A DNA stretch of 64,000 bases from Rotaria macrura (GCA_900239685.1 OENT01000309.1:1-64000), one strand, 5' to 3'; counted from the stretch's first letter, positions 37,843-55,214 are shown. Numbers and translations: made by a program. The notes: a model not told the origin generated them from the letters alone.

Positions 37843-38366
37843 AGTAGATGTTTAATAGAAAACTTGAGTGTTTTTAATTATTCTATCTATAAGATATGAT
37901 CATGTAAATTGCAGTGTCGTGAAACTATTTCTCAACAAAAATGTAATCAAAAGGAAAGAAAAAAAAGACTAACTAATTCTGTTCCTCCTCTCGTCATTTT
38001 TTGTTCGCATTCGTTTGTGGATTGGTCATAGTCATTAACCTATAAATGACACCATCGAAAAAAATACTATTCGAATTGAATATCACATTACTAAGGATTA
38101 AAAAATACATTAGTTCATTTTTAAAATAAAAACAATTACATGCAATGCCTTATTCATATAGCGACATCTATTATAAATTGACAAAGCTTTTTTTATAAAT
38201 CAATTTAAAGAAAACTTTTGAATATCACTAAAAAATTATCTCAAATAAAATATACGTTGTCGATAATATACTATACTATATCAAACAGCGCGAGTAAGAT
38301 TCTTTGTCTTAGTTTGATTCATTGTCTTTCGACATCGTAAACCTATGTATTGCAGTTTCCTGTAAA
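37843..38366. promoter_or_regulatory. Head-to-head intergenic region of CNOT4 and the KIF21-like kinesin
   Basis: 524 bp lie between the CNOT4 start codon (minus) and the kinesin start codon (plus). Both promoters and 5' leaders should be here. The stretch is AT-rich with several TATA-like strings, none distinctive enough to call. Confidence 0.45.
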
Positions 38367-41300
38367 ATGGAATTCGCAAATTCGAATAAAGAAATTGCCA
38401 GTTGTGTTAAAGCTGCTGTTCGGTAAAATAACGTCTAATCTATAAGTATAAATATTGTATCAATAGGAAAATTTTTGTTTCAGTGTTCGCCCTTTATCAA
38501 ACAATGAAAAAGAAAATTTATGTCAAACATGTGTTGATGTACAACGAGCAACAAATGAAATTATTTTAGCTAATAGTACAGCATTTACATTTGATCATGT
38601 CTTTTTACCGGAAACAACACAAGATAGTCTCTATCGTGAATGTATTTATGATATGATTGAAGGATGTTTTCAAGGCTATAGTGCATCTATACTTGCCTAC
38701 GGCCAGACAGGTTCAGGGTAATGGACTGCTAGAAGAAAATTTGTTCGAAGATTTTTCGCTGTCTTCTAGAAAAACTTTTACCATGGGCAGCGGTATTGAA
38801 TACATGGATCCTTCGAAAGAAGGTGTTTTACCTCGTGCAATTATGCACATATTTCAAAGATGTGCTCGTCATGAACTTGAAGCCGAACAAAAAGGTATCA
38901 CATTATCAAAATGTGTTGTGTCATGTCAATTCATCGAAGTCAGTGTCAATTGCAATATGTTTACGTAATAGTTTTATTTCTTTGTTTTAATAGATTTATA
39001 ACGAAAATATTTATGATTTATTCAATAAAGAAAATATTGATTTTCGTACTCAAAAAAACGTTGATAAACATATTGTATTCGAAAACAGTAATGGAGAAAT
39101 AGCAGTGACAAATATCACCACGAGATTTGTTACAACAGAACAAGAGGTTAGTGTTTTCATTTGAATACAACTAACATAAAAAATCTAGACACGATGTTTT
39201 CACATAGTCGATGAATTAAAATAAACTACCCTTCATACTCGATCATAATCGTATGTTTTCAGCGATCTTGCACCTGAGATGTTTTTCACTAATGAGTGAG
39301 CTATCTTAAGAGATGTGCACACCCTCTTCAGCTCGAATAGAACTGATCACGAAGATATTTGGAGAGATTTTAGAAATTCTCAAAATAAATAAATATATAA
39401 CCGCCTTGGAAATTTAAAGACTAATTCACAGATAATTATATTAGCTCTTAGAAATTCGTATGAACTCATAACTTCTAGACGCTGTCTTTTTATTTTCATA
39501 TAGATTCCATCTTTTTCGTGACAGGCGATTTTTATGGGTTGACTTTTTCGACAGAAGAACTTTCGTTTTGGTTGGGCTTTTTACAGTATTCTAATTTTCA
39601 TAGAATCTATCTATGAGCTAAATTTTAAATCAAAATTTCATGATTTAAGTCAAACATATTTTATCGAGTTTCATAATTCAGTGGCTAATGTTAATAGAGA
39701 CGGAAAATTTCCAGCTTTTACGTTTCTTACTGAAAATTTTTCCTCATGTTAGTATGAACTTTGAGGCTTGATATCAACTGGAGTAATGCTCATTGAAAAT
39801 CGTGAAAAGATGCTTCCACAATTTATTCGTTATGGTGAAGCCAACTGAAGAGACCAGTTAATATCAACAGTTAACTACAAGTCTTGCTATTCAAACTCAA
39901 ATTTAGATGTACAACTATATTTGAATAGGGATTGAAAAAAAATCACATGATTATGATTTAACTTTGGCCTAATTGCAATGTCTGAATACGAAGATTCTAC
40001 ATCCACTGATTGAACACTATATTCAACATGAACGAATGAATCTATGTGAATCATAGATATTTTTTATTAGTCAAACAGAAAATTCTTTTTCTAAATGGAA
40101 TAATTCTTGAATTACAACATACATGAGTCTCGACTGCGATGCATTATGGTATAAAGAAGGTAGTTTGATCACGGACGCATAGCAATTTTCGGCTTAAATC
40201 AATATCTATTTTTATCTGCTCTGATGGCTGGTAAATGTCTTTAATGATCATTAGAAAATAAATTAATTCTAGACTCTTGAGATGCCTCAACTTTCATCAT
40301 TCATCTGAAGAATGCGTGACAAAATTCTAGTTGAATATAAAACTCAAGTAATCTTGAAATGCATAATTTAACCCTCATTGCCTTCGCGAGAAAATGAATT
40401 CATTACTCAAGGTCATGTGTAATGCACAAACTTTCGATGTCAGATTATTCTGACAAAATTCGAAATAGCTCAAGAACTCTAATGAGAATTGAACAATTTT
40501 GTTTTGTCATCAGACACATAACTTTGGAAAGGTAACATTGATCTACTGTTATTATTTTATGATTGTCTGCGTAGTGAAGTTATGATTTAGTTGAACATGG
40601 TATAGAAAGTAAACTTTTTTACTATCGACTATAAAATAGTCTTCGAGCAGTTAGTGACACCTGTTTGTCTCAAATGAACCCGTTCAATAGTATGTTAATA
40701 ACGTACTAGACGTAACCTTAGTCTTGCTAATAGTTATAATGTGTTGAAATCATCGGGAACTCTATACTAAGCAAAAATTTTCGATGTCGCTTTTGCTGTT
40801 GCTAAATCACTGAACCTCTCTTTTCTATCATTTTATTGAACAAAGCTATGGTTCTACAAATTAATAATTTGAACTTCAAACAAATCCCTAACAAGAAAAT
40901 AGAAGTTTCTTGTTTCTGGAATACTTTTTCAAGTTTGTGGTTTTTTTAGACACTTGACTGTTTGAAAGAAGGTGCTCTTTGTCGAACAACAGCTTCAACA
41001 CGTATGAACAGTGTGTCAAGTAGATCACATGCCATATTCACTGTAAATTTACAGTTTGAACGTATTGCCTCATCTTCATCTGTAATTAAAATGAATCTAT
41101 GAACAGAAGACATTGAATATTTATTTTTGTTTTATCTCTAACTTCAGACATCAGATACAAACATTCGTGAACAGATTCGTGCTAAAATTCATTTCGTTGA
41201 TTTGGCAGGTTCAGAAAGTCTCAAGAGGACTGGTGCAACAGGTCAACGTGCCAAAGAAGGCATTAGTATTAATAGTGGTCTAGTATGTTATAACAAGTAT

Positions 41301-44300
41301 TCTCGTTTTTTCTCGCTTCTTCTTATTTTAATAATCTATTCATATAGCTCGTTCTTGGTAATGTCATATCAATCTTAGGTGATCCCATGAAGAAGGGAGC
41401 ACATGTACCATATCGAGATTCGAAATTAACTCGTTTACTACAAGATTCATTAGGTGGTAACAGGTAATGACAAATCAATGAGTTTTTTCTTCGATTTTTA
41501 ACAGACGAAAACGAACATTTACCGAATTAGGAAGAAATACTTTAGTTGCTTGAATGTTCGTAGTCAAGATTTACTTCATGAATGCAAATCAATGCGTTCT
41601 GAAAATTTCTTGAGGACCTAGGACATGTTTTTGTGATTAAAAGAAAGTGAGCAATCTCACGACAGTTATTCTGACGATAACTAATCTCAGTCAACGCTAT
41701 GCGATCAAACATTTTCACCGATTGGCACTCTGACATGTATACGTAGAATTTGCTTTATACAAACACTCCTATGTCATGTGGCATAAAGACGCTCTCAGTG
41801 AAATCAAACCATTAGCTCAGGTCTTGTGGACGTTAAATTTCCAACATGATACAGCTATTATGATTGATCATCTCAAAATGATGTTATTCAATGTATGTTT
41901 GGAAGCACTGTTTCACCCTCATCATCATTTTCTTGATATTCTCGCACTAGAGTAATTCGATAAATAGCATTGCGATGGATTATAATCAAGATGATACTGT
42001 GGTCACAGAGAGATGATCTAGGTTTAGTGATAAAATGGTAGAATTACCAATTCATGATACACGGAAGAATTTGATATTCTATTTGCGATTAGATCAAAGA
42101 AGTCTTTTCTTGACGAGGCTACCATCGATATCTTGTTTTGTAGTGAAATTTTTTGCAAAGCACGACTATTATTGAAGCAGCAAATTTTTGCTTTTTCTTA
42201 GTCGAACACTAATGATTGCTTGTATATCACCAGTTGATCGGGATTTTTCGGAAACAAAAAGTACACTTAATTACGCTCAACGTGCAAGAAATATTCGGAA
42301 TCGTGTTAAAGTTAATCAAGATAAACATAGTCGACAAATAATACAATTGCAAATGGAAATCGAGCGATTACGTGCACAAGTTGATAAAAACGAACATTTA
42401 ACATTAGTAATATATATTTTGTTTCTAAATTTTCCTTGTTATTGAGAAATAAATACCAAAGACACAATTTCAGGGTGACTTTGAACAAACAAGTAATAGT
42501 GCCTTGAACCAAGAACTTGAACGGATACGTGCGTATATATATACAATACAACGCTCCATCAATGAAACAAATACTGTATCACAATCATTGAAATTTGATC
42601 TCGAAACTGTACGTGATTATCGACAAATAAATGATACAACCTACGATTTAGATCAAGCATTAAATCAATGTTTAGCTAAGAGTGAAGAAATTCAGTAAGA
42701 AAGCATAAGCTTGCTATCGTTTTCTTTTCTCAAGAAGTTCCATAAATAATTCTAGGTTTCGATTATCACGTATGAATGATGTCAGTAATGTACTTCGTAA
42801 ACGTAGTCCGATATCAAATCGTCGGAAAAGTCGTTTATCAATAAGTAAGTACCGATAAAACGATTGATGTATTCAATCGCAATATACGCAGTACTATCGA
42901 ACACAAAGATAATCGATCTTCTTCATATTGGCATGTACAAATGAAAGGATCAAGTACATCTTGATATTCTAGATGAATCGGAACTAATTGAAGAGTATAA
43001 AACTTGATGAAAACTCATTATGTTTAACTTACTCAGATTTAATTCAAAATTGAATTTACTACTCATTAGATCTGACCTTTTTCTTCACCGTGGAGACACT
43101 TGTTATTTTTTTAAAATTTTCTTTCCATGTCTTCCATCAGAAAAGAATGATGAAAGGATAGGATGATTTCAAATAATGATTGTTATCTTAAATTAGATTT
43201 CAAGTGTTCATAATTGAACAATAATATTAAAAACAGAACATTGTCTGATGCATTATCATCCAACGTCTTATATCAGAACAGATATTTTGAGTAATGAGTT
43301 TTCTTTACTATGCTGGAATGAGAAATTAATGCCCTGAAGCCTGTTAAGACACCAAATAAGTACGTTCACTATTATACAAGGAGAAAGACAGGAATTTAAC
43401 AACAGGCCAAAAAGGAGAAAAATAGAAATACCCAAATAAAAACCAAACAAGAGAAAAAAAATAAGAGAGAAAAATAACAATAAGGAGAAAAACGGTAGTT
43501 TCAACGATTTGGAAGAAAAAAGGAATGCGTAAGCTGATACGAGAGGTCTAAGATGAAAAAAATGCGTGGTGGTGGGGGAGGGGGGGGGATGACTCATGGT
43601 ACAACATCTCCCGCTACTATACTGTTAGTGTCATGGATCATAGAAAGGGCTGCGGACATAGTGAGAATATCTCTAAATTATAATCAGGGATGTTGGGTGA
43701 TGGGGTTCCCTTAGCCTTTTCTAGCAACTGTAAACATTTCTCAAATACAGGCGTATGCGTGAATAGTCCCTTAGATGTATATATGTGCTTTGTTATTGAA
43801 CGTTTTTCGAGTCATTGATTTCTGAAAACGTTGAAAGCGGACAGCTCGAATAGAAGAACACCATCCACAGATCTATGAATACAGTTTCAGTATTTTCTTC
43901 AGTAGCTGCCGCATAAATTTTCTAGCGGTTTCTTATCGTATAAATGTGAGAACAGGGAATCATTCCATGGGGATGCTCCAGTAATTCTTTTTAAACAGTC
44001 AAAGCAGAAATGCCCTAGTTCATCCTGTTGATACTCCGTCAGTAGGGAAAATATACGGAAAAATCTGGCAAATAGAGTAAGGACATAGACTGAGAAAAGC
44101 GTTCTTTATAATGCGAGTTCTCTGTCTGAACTTGTTCTTGAAGGGAGAAACCATTTTGTTCCATCGTAGTTTAGCTTACATGACATGTGATAACCTTGAT
44201 ATTTAAAGTTTTTACCCAAGCGATTTTATTTTCACCCATTGCGACGCCGAATTCAGGGTTACCAATTCCACGAACAGTCAAGAGAAGTTCAGTTTTTGCA

Positions 44301-47300
44301 TAGTTTATAGGTTGAACAGAAAGAATTGAGTAGTATTCAAGGTAATCTACAAGGTTTTTCAGTTTTCTTTCTAAGTCTAGGTCTTGCTGGGAGTAATTAA
44401 CTTCACTCATAGTACCCAGTACACATGCCAAGTTATCAGCGAAAAAGTTCAGGAGATTCTTCTCCAGAAAGGTCCATATATCGAAATGGTACGTTATAAA
44501 AATAGCCGGAGTAAGACAAAATCCTTGAGGCCCACCTCTCCCAATACGGAGGGATCTGAAACGTTTATCACAATGTATCCTGATTTGCCTTTTAACCAGT
44601 TTTCGATCCACAGTGCATACATCTTGGGTATGCCCAATCTGGAAAGTTTTCCTAGGCAACCAACCCACCATAGCTGATCGAAGGCTTGTTTAGAATCAAC
44701 TAACATCGTGGCTACAGGCGCACTATTACTCATGAATGAGACGATTTGATCTATCAAAACGAGTATACGAGCGTGTAGCCTGAAATTAGAGTGAAAAACC
44801 GACTGGGAGTCGTACAGTAATCCGTTGTGTTTCAGTACTAGTTGGTAGAGACCCAGAAATAGACTTTCGAATATTTTTAAGAATATGTCAAGTAAGGAAA
44901 TGGAACAGATATCTGCTGTCATATATATGCTTTTCTTTTTTACTAAGAGTTTCATTTTCACATGTTTCCAGTACGAAAGTTCAGAATATATTGAGAGGGA
45001 GTCATTGAAGATTTGTAGTAGAAGGCTAATACATACAACCGGGATGAATTAGATCATATAAGATGAAATTCCATGTGCATGCATCTAGTGTTTTTTCTTT
45101 ACTTTTGAGGTTGCTTTCATTAGCTTCGTCATAGTAATCGGTGGGATTGACTCCTCATAGTTCTCACATTGAACTTCGGGACTATGTTAGCGCTGGGTGT
45201 GGGTGGTATACCTGTGATTCCGAGAACAGGTTTTCGTAGTAAGAAGCCACTATATCTAATATATCATCTGGCTCTTTGACGATTTTGTTTTGATTAATGA
45301 ATTAAAGTCACGCTATAATGGCTCTATCTTTCTTATTCCTTGATTTCAGTATTTTTCTTCCACTTGAATTTTTAGTATGATCAAACGTAAACTCTTTCTT
45401 TTTAACAAATTCATTTAGGATCGATGTCTATTGATCCATTTCTATCGAATGATCTTAATCAAAATACAATAGGTTCAGATGAATTACAACCATGTATTGA
45501 AGATATTCGTCTTGAACTAGATCGTCTTCGACGTGAAGAACAATTACTTCGTGAAAGGTTCATTTTATTTGAAAACAATCACTTCAGTTTTATTAATCGA
45601 TGTGTTACTTTAGCGGCTCAGCAAAATCAAATCGTGTCGCTCTCAATACAATTCCAGGTTCTCCGCAAGAATCACAAGAAATTCATAAAAAACGTAAGAT
45701 TGAATCTCTCTACTCTCTACCAACGAATCTATCCTCGAATACAATTGATAATCGATCCAATATGTCAATTATTGAAGAACAAGATCAGATAATTAATAGT
45801 GACGATGATGATGAACAAGTACAACTAGTGATGGATGATGATGCACAAACTGAGTGTAAGTTTGATTCCATACTATTTTAAATCGCTGTTGAAAGGTCGG
45901 GTGGCGCATGAGCACCTTTTCCTACGGTCCTAATATATTTTAGTCGGAGACAAAAAGAGTTGAGTGCGGGCGAAATTTTCCGACCGAACGAATTTCTGCA
46001 TCTTAGCTCTCGAATACTTGCGTGACGTTGCATATTGTAATTTTCCTCCGAAATATGAAATGTACTTTGCTTTGTTTTACAGCTGATGTACAAGAAGAAA
46101 AACTATTAATCATAACAACAGAAATTAATGCAAAACAAAAATGTCTTGAAATGTTGGAAAATGCACGTAAACGTAGTGAAACAATACGACAACGTTATGA
46201 AGAACGCATTAAATTATTGTCCGAACGTATACACAATGCTGAAGATGAAAAACAAGCTGCCGTTACAAAATTGAGTATGTTCATGTGTTATTAACTCATT
46301 ATTAATTTGTGGTTTTTCTGTTTCTTGTAATTTTTCTTTACAATTTAGATACAGTTGGTCGTGATCAACAGAATGTTGAAGAATTAAAATTGGCAAGACG
46401 TGAATATGAAGAAAAAATTCGCCGATTAGAGATTGAAAATAATGAATTATCGACATTACGCACACAGTATGCCATTTGTTTGAAAGATGGTGAATATTAT
46501 AAAAAAGAATTAGCAAAACATACTAATGAACTTAAGGACTTACGCAAAATCAAAGTTCAATTAACGCGTGAATTACGTCAAGAATTAACACGACATAAAC
46601 AAGTTGAGCAAGTTAAAGAACGAGAAATTGCCACACTCAAACGAGTATAGTTCATAGATAAAGTATTCGAATCAGTGTCGATATATTTTGCTTTTTCTAG
46701 ACGCAAATGCAAAAAGATAATGAAATACGAACATTACGTGCACAACATAAACAAAAAGAAATAATTCTCAAACGTAAACAAGCGGAGGTAATATTTTTGA
46801 CGATTAATTAACATTCTGACAGTCTTGTTGGTCATAGGAGACGCTTGCATTTTTTTCACATCTGTATTCTCTACGAATTATATAAAAAATATTGTTCCAT
46901 TCAAAAAGAACAATTACACAACGATCTAAAGCACAATGATCGATATGAGAATGACTAGTTTCTGCATTACATTTGATAATACAATGCTCCTTTCACCTCC
47001 GAGTCAATAGTTTTCACAAAAGTGCTTGTTACTATTTCGAATAATTGATAACCTGGAATCTGATATTCGTCTCTATTTTATGTAACATTCTGCAATGTTA
47101 CCTTATGAACTTCGTTTACTTAGTTTTAATCAGTTGACTTCATGAAATCATTGTTGTATAATTATGATTGAATATCGTGCTCGCCATTTTCACTAGTTAG
47201 CATCACAACAAAGAATGGTGACTTAACATCAGTATGAGAAACACAATGGAAAGCTTTTGAATTCGTATTAAAATAAAATTGCTCAAGACTTCGACATGAA

Positions 47301-49476
47301 TACTGGATTAGAATTAATTTATTAAGGTTTAATACAAATGCCCACGAAAAACTTATGAAATAATGTTCGTTTCCATTTAATACTAATGGCACAGTATTAA
47401 GTTCTCGGTTTTTTTTCTCTAATACAGAAGGATTACAAACTTTTCATTGATTGTACAACAACAGTGTTCGCCTTTTTCTCGAATATGAATTCTGAGACAT
47501 TCTTTCTGCTTGCAATAACAAAATGTAAAAATATCGTCACATAAAAATAGACTGTTTAAGAAGAATGGAGAATTGGATCCTCGAATTCACAATTCTAATA
47601 TCACCACGCATACATGAACTCTGTACATTTGCCTGCATTGGCTGTTCATGTAAAATAGAAATAAGAAATAAAGCTTGACTTTTGTGAGTAATCATTGGAA
47701 TATTCTGTTCTTAGAAGACGTTTCTTTATTTTTCATTGAGTACTCATATATTAGCGATATACGACGTCTGATTGTATATCAATAGTATTCATCTTGATGC
47801 CAAGCTAGTATTTGACACGATCAAATAACACAAAAGAGAAAGGAGATTGTTATTATCTTAGAAATAAGTGCGCAGAGTTCGTCGATGAAATAACTATGAC
47901 TTTCGATGATCGACTAGACGCACTTCAAAAGATAACGTAATTTCAGCACTTCGAACAAGTTTTCACTTATGTTCTTCTCATGAAAAAAGTCCACCTTTGA
48001 CAAAGAAAAATAGTTTCTAATCAGTCGTATCACGGAAATCACCAATTTCAATCTTTTCTTTAGCATCTATCGGTCTGTATGCAAAGGAAAATGTTGCTTC
48101 AGACACGCTCTTGTTTAGTCTTTCGTGTTTCGTTTATTGAAACGATAGATCCTAAGAGTCAGAAGAAAGTGGAGTTTCTTCATTGAAACTACTGATACAC
48201 GTATTTGACAACCGCTTCGATCATAGTCTAGGAGAAAAAAATCATCTAATTCACATCGGAAAGACATGGAATTTTCAGCTTTGTTTTATATTACTGTTCA
48301 TTTTTCTCTTCCTTTCAAAATGTCTCAAAGCTAAAAGAGTTTTTAAAAATTGATGATCATAATCTAGTCGTCGTCAGCAAAAAAAGTACATTAAGTTTTC
48401 CAGTCGGCTTTATAACTTAATCAATTGGTTCATACCTAAACCTGTCATATATCGATGACTATGCCTAGCATATCCTGGATGCATGTTAATGAATTCTTTG
48501 CTGACGAATCTGTTGGTCATGTTGTATGTGAACAGTTGGATTTTCTATTCATTCGCTGAAAACATTCGTTATACAAAACGTTACTTTTTAGGTACATTTA
48601 CTGCGACGTCAAATGCGTTCCGGTCGAATACGTACAACATCTAAAGAGATGAGCGCACATTATGCTGCTATACAACAAGGAGTAAGTTGAATCAAATCTT
48701 TTTTGGTCTTATTTGATACTAATAAGTAAATAAATAAATATATCTGTAGATCAGAAATGCAATACGTCGTCGAAAACTTATTTCTGGTATTACTCGTGAT
48801 ATGAGCACATTGATTGAAAATCGTGAACGTGTGAGTCGTAAACGTGAACGGTACTGCAACCGATTGAGTCATGCTATTGTTAATAGTACGACTCACACGC
48901 CAATACCTGAAGATGCAACATGTAGACCATTACGTGAATCAATAGCAAAATTAGAAAGTACAATATCTTATCTTAATTCAGAAATATCATCATGTCAACA
49001 AGTTTTAATGGCTTATGATGATGAAGAACACACACATGAATTAATACAAGGACCAGATCCACAATTAATCGTTGATTGTGTTACAGATATTGATGAATTA
49101 CGATATCTGTTAACGAAACTCATAGAACAAACCATTGAAAAAGTTTGTTTTGTTTCGTTTTGTCTTTTATTTGTTCTTCCAAATAATAAAAATCATAATC
49201 AAATATCTTTTTTCAATATAGGGCTTTGAAGCGGATGAAGCTAATGAATTAATGTCTTATGTAGATTTAGTTGAAAATATGTTTGATAATAAAGATGATA
49301 ATAAACCGAATATCAAACGTATTAAGCAAGATGCAACTACTACATGCCAAGACAATTCAATGAATATAACACCTATTACCGAAGAATTACCAATATCGAC
49401 AACAATCACAGTTCGAACATCGTACGATTCTCCTAATTTATCGAAATATCAAACCGAACCGATGTCTTCTCATTGA
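38367..49476 (+). CDS. KIF21-like: Kinesin-4 family motor, KIF21-like, without WD40 region (18 exons, about 1067 aa)
   Basis: Exons: 38367-38422, 38484-38717, 38770-38938, 38994-39146, 40950-41081, 41148-41282, 41348-41463, 42202-42406, 42474-42694, 42756-42844, 45419-45557, 45614-45855, 46083-46274, 46349-46644, 46701-46787, 48592-48681, 48750-49142, 49222-49476, in phase. The motor domain (about 12-365) has the P-loop GQTGSGKT (92-99), switch I SSRSH (227-231) and switch II DLAGSE (266-271), then [16 protein letters not shown]. After an acidic linker (INSDDDDEQ) comes a long coiled coil whose pattern ([46 protein letters not shown]) follows human KIF21A/B, then the segment that aligns with the KIF21 regulatory coiled coil. 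KIF21 motors restrain microtubule growth. Vertebrate forms have about 1640 aa and end in seven WD40 repeats; here the frame stops after TEPMSSH. Introns 4, 10 and 15 exceed 1.8 kb, and intron 10 holds a LINE relic. Confidence 0.9.
39147..40949. other. Long kinesin intron 4 (1.8 kb)
   Basis: In-phase GT-AG intron between EQE and TLDCLKEG inside the motor domain. No open frame of note and no recognisable element was seen in it. Confidence 0.6.
43900..45290 (-). pseudogene. Decayed LINE-type reverse transcriptase inside kinesin intron 10
   Basis: On the minus strand, frames covering about 45290 down to 44171 carry non-LTR reverse transcriptase landmarks in order: [13 protein letters not shown], then [12 protein letters not shown], then motif A ([11 protein letters not shown]) with [15 protein letters not shown], motif B ([15 protein letters not shown]), and motif C with FADN in place of FADD. 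Motif A and motifs B/C sit in different frames, so there is a frameshift near 44500-44670, and stops interrupt the upstream part. No endonuclease domain or gag-like ORF was seen. A G run at about 43571-43589 may mark the old 3' side. It is a non-LTR retrotransposon relic in antisense orientation to the kinesin. The clade is uncertain (jockey/R1-like is a guess). Confidence 0.8.
45880..46035. repeat. GC-rich island in kinesin intron 12, possible small element
   Basis: The 227-nt intron 45856-46082 is longer and more GC-rich than its neighbours. It carries GGTCGGGTGGCGCATGAGC and, further on, GTCGGAGACAAAAAGAG with a later TTTTCCGACCG, so there are short inverted pieces. No clear termini or target duplication were seen. 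It may be a remnant of a small mobile element. Confidence 0.3.
46788..48591. other. Long kinesin intron 15 (1.8 kb)
   Basis: In-phase GT-AG intron between KRKQAE and VHLLRRQMR. Only a short minus-strand open frame (47162-47392) lies inside. No domain or element was recognised. Confidence 0.6.
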
Positions 49477-52000
49477 AATTCTTCATCTATCTATCTGACT
49501 CGTACACATATTCTTATTTGACTGCTTTCTATTTGTATAAACTATGATAATATATCATTTTATTGAAGTGACGCAATAGTGTTTATTTGATTTCCTTTTT
49601 TTTTGTCTTTATAATTGATAAAGAACATATACAACATCGATATTTGTTTTTGTGTTACTCCTGTAACAAGGACCAGATTTATTCGACAAGATTTTCTCAG
49701 CTAATCAAAATATTCTTCTGTATCGAAGTCTTCTATCCTTTTTCTTATCAGTTAATCAATGCAATGTCTACAGTTCTCACGTGAAAAGTCTTCGTTAAAA
49801 GTACTCACATGATCGATTTGTAATATTGATCAACAACTAGGAAGAGTGAATATCAGTCTGATAGATTTGATATTTTTTTGCTTTCCGTTTATGTACAATC
49901 AGATATAATACAACTATTGTTGCCTATGTGCAGTAGGAGAATATTAGAAATATCGAAACGGTTGTTTTCTATGTGAAATTTTTCATTCATTTTTTCTATT
50001 GTTTTATACTCATCTTTATATTTGATGACTCAGATGTCGTTCAAAAGATGAATAGTGTCACAAAAGTGGTTGTTATTTAGAATCGCAGGTCTTAAAAACA
50101 ATATCTTTTGTTTCAAGAAGTAATTTAGGATGGTATCGCATTTTGAAAACAAATACTTGCCGTAGAAATTTACTGACTCAGACAAATTTGAGTGTCTTCA
50201 AAAAGGAAACGCAGAATTGTCTTAGATGTTTTCGCCAAGCTCTAGGAAAAATAAAAGTATTTTTTGCGAATTCATATTTACAAAGAGAATAACATTTTGT
50301 AACTCATGAATTCTTTGGAGAGCGATGATATAATTGAGAATTTTGTTTGTTCGAATTGAAAAAGTCAGTACTCGATTTCATGATGATTCAACGTTTTCAT
50401 TCAGAATTGATAGATCAAGAACGAGAGGGTTTACTTAACAGAACCATTCAAGTATTTAATCCGAACGTAATATCATGGGCGTGCAATCTTCATGCATAAG
50501 ACGCATTATACTTAAGTATAATATTTTGGTAAGAAAAGATTCAATAGAATGTGCTGGATTTTATTTTCAACAGGTATTATTCACTATGGAAAATGACTAC
50601 GATGTTCCGAAAGAAGAACTCACAAGAAAATCTATCTTCTAGAGTTAATGATCACTGCTTTTTTCACATTGCTTGGAATCGTAGAACGTACTATTCTCTA
50701 TCTAAAGAAAGGACCTAAACTTCTCGGCTATGTTAATCTATCAAGACACAAACGTTCGGTAAAAGTTTCTTTCGTTGTGTGTTATATTTGTGTGGAAAAA
50801 GTCATTTCGAGAACTGCCGTCTACTAGATGCATCTTAATCTAAAACATATCGTCGATTATTGCCAGAACTATTAATTAACTGACGATGGTTTTCTCTTGC
50901 ACTCAAGAAAACGAAAAACAACTGTAATGACTGGTTCTATGAACTGTAAATTATAGTGTTGACATTTCTCATTGATCTTTTCTTTTAGAAACTGGAAATG
51001 TCCTGTTCAAATTACAAGTTGAACTTCTCTGAGCGGAAAAATCTTTTTCACTCATGTTCTACGATGAGTTAAGCAAACAGTCCTTCTAGAGGCTATAGAT
51101 TTCGAAACATTGAATAATACATATTTTCTACTATTCTTCTTCTAGCTTTGGTTTTGTTTTTCATTGTCTTTGTAAGCTCAATTTCAATAGTTTTACATGA
51201 TCCGAGATGCAAGCTAGGCTTTCGAAGAATATGCAAATTGATATCGCTATTATAATATTCAATGGTTTCATATTGATTTCCAGTTGCGATTACTGGGAAC
51301 AGTGAAACTGTTACTTAAAATTTTGTAGTTTATCATGAAATCAATTACGTATACAGAATTCTGATCCCCTATAATATCCAAGTGATGATATTTTTTTAGA
51401 ATTCTCGTCGAAGTAGAAATGTAGAACTGAGAAAAAAAGCCGATGAAAAAGAATAATAATCGCCGTTTATAGCAATTCAGTAGTTGTATATTCTTGGTAA
51501 AATGAATTTTTCTTTGCTATTACTCGTAAAAAGATGTCGAAAAAAAAGATTTTATACTGCTCTACTCTCAACGAAATCGCTAACAACTGCACAACACCTT
51601 ACAACAGCAGGTGGGATATCAATAGAATTTTATTTTCATATACAAAGATCTGTCTTATTACAATCAAGGGAAATTAAGAGTGATGAGATGTGTTCCCAAA
51701 TAAAATCTTCTTCTTCTTCATAGCAACAACAACTGCTTCACCTTTCACACCCAAATACTGTTGACATTAGACAAAATACCTCTTCTGATTAGTGAAGATA
51801 TGTCTCTATGCACGTATCTATGAACAAAGCTTGATGGTTCGTTTTAAAGCTTTACTTATATCACGGATGAGAGATTTTTTATAATCGATGAAGTGTGACG
51901 CTGGGATATAGGTCACATTAAACACTTAAGTTCATTCCTTTTCTGTCTCTTGTTCATACTCGATAAACATACATACATTAACTACACCCTTTAATCAACG
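49477..52000. other. Spacer between kinesin and alpha-tubulin
   Basis: It should contain the kinesin 3' UTR and the alpha-tubulin promoter and 5' UTR. I looked for WD40-type exons that could extend the kinesin and found none. A small open frame at 51484-51723 has no family resemblance. Confidence 0.55.

Positions 52001-55214
<3,214 letters not shown>

Noticed and set aside
44384-44677. 97-codon plus-strand frame in kinesin intron 10
   Set aside because: It is antisense to the decayed reverse transcriptase, whose motifs are on the minus strand.
49477-52000. Possible WD40 exons continuing the kinesin
   Set aside because: No frame here shows GH...WD repeats, and the kinesin frame closes cleanly at 49476.
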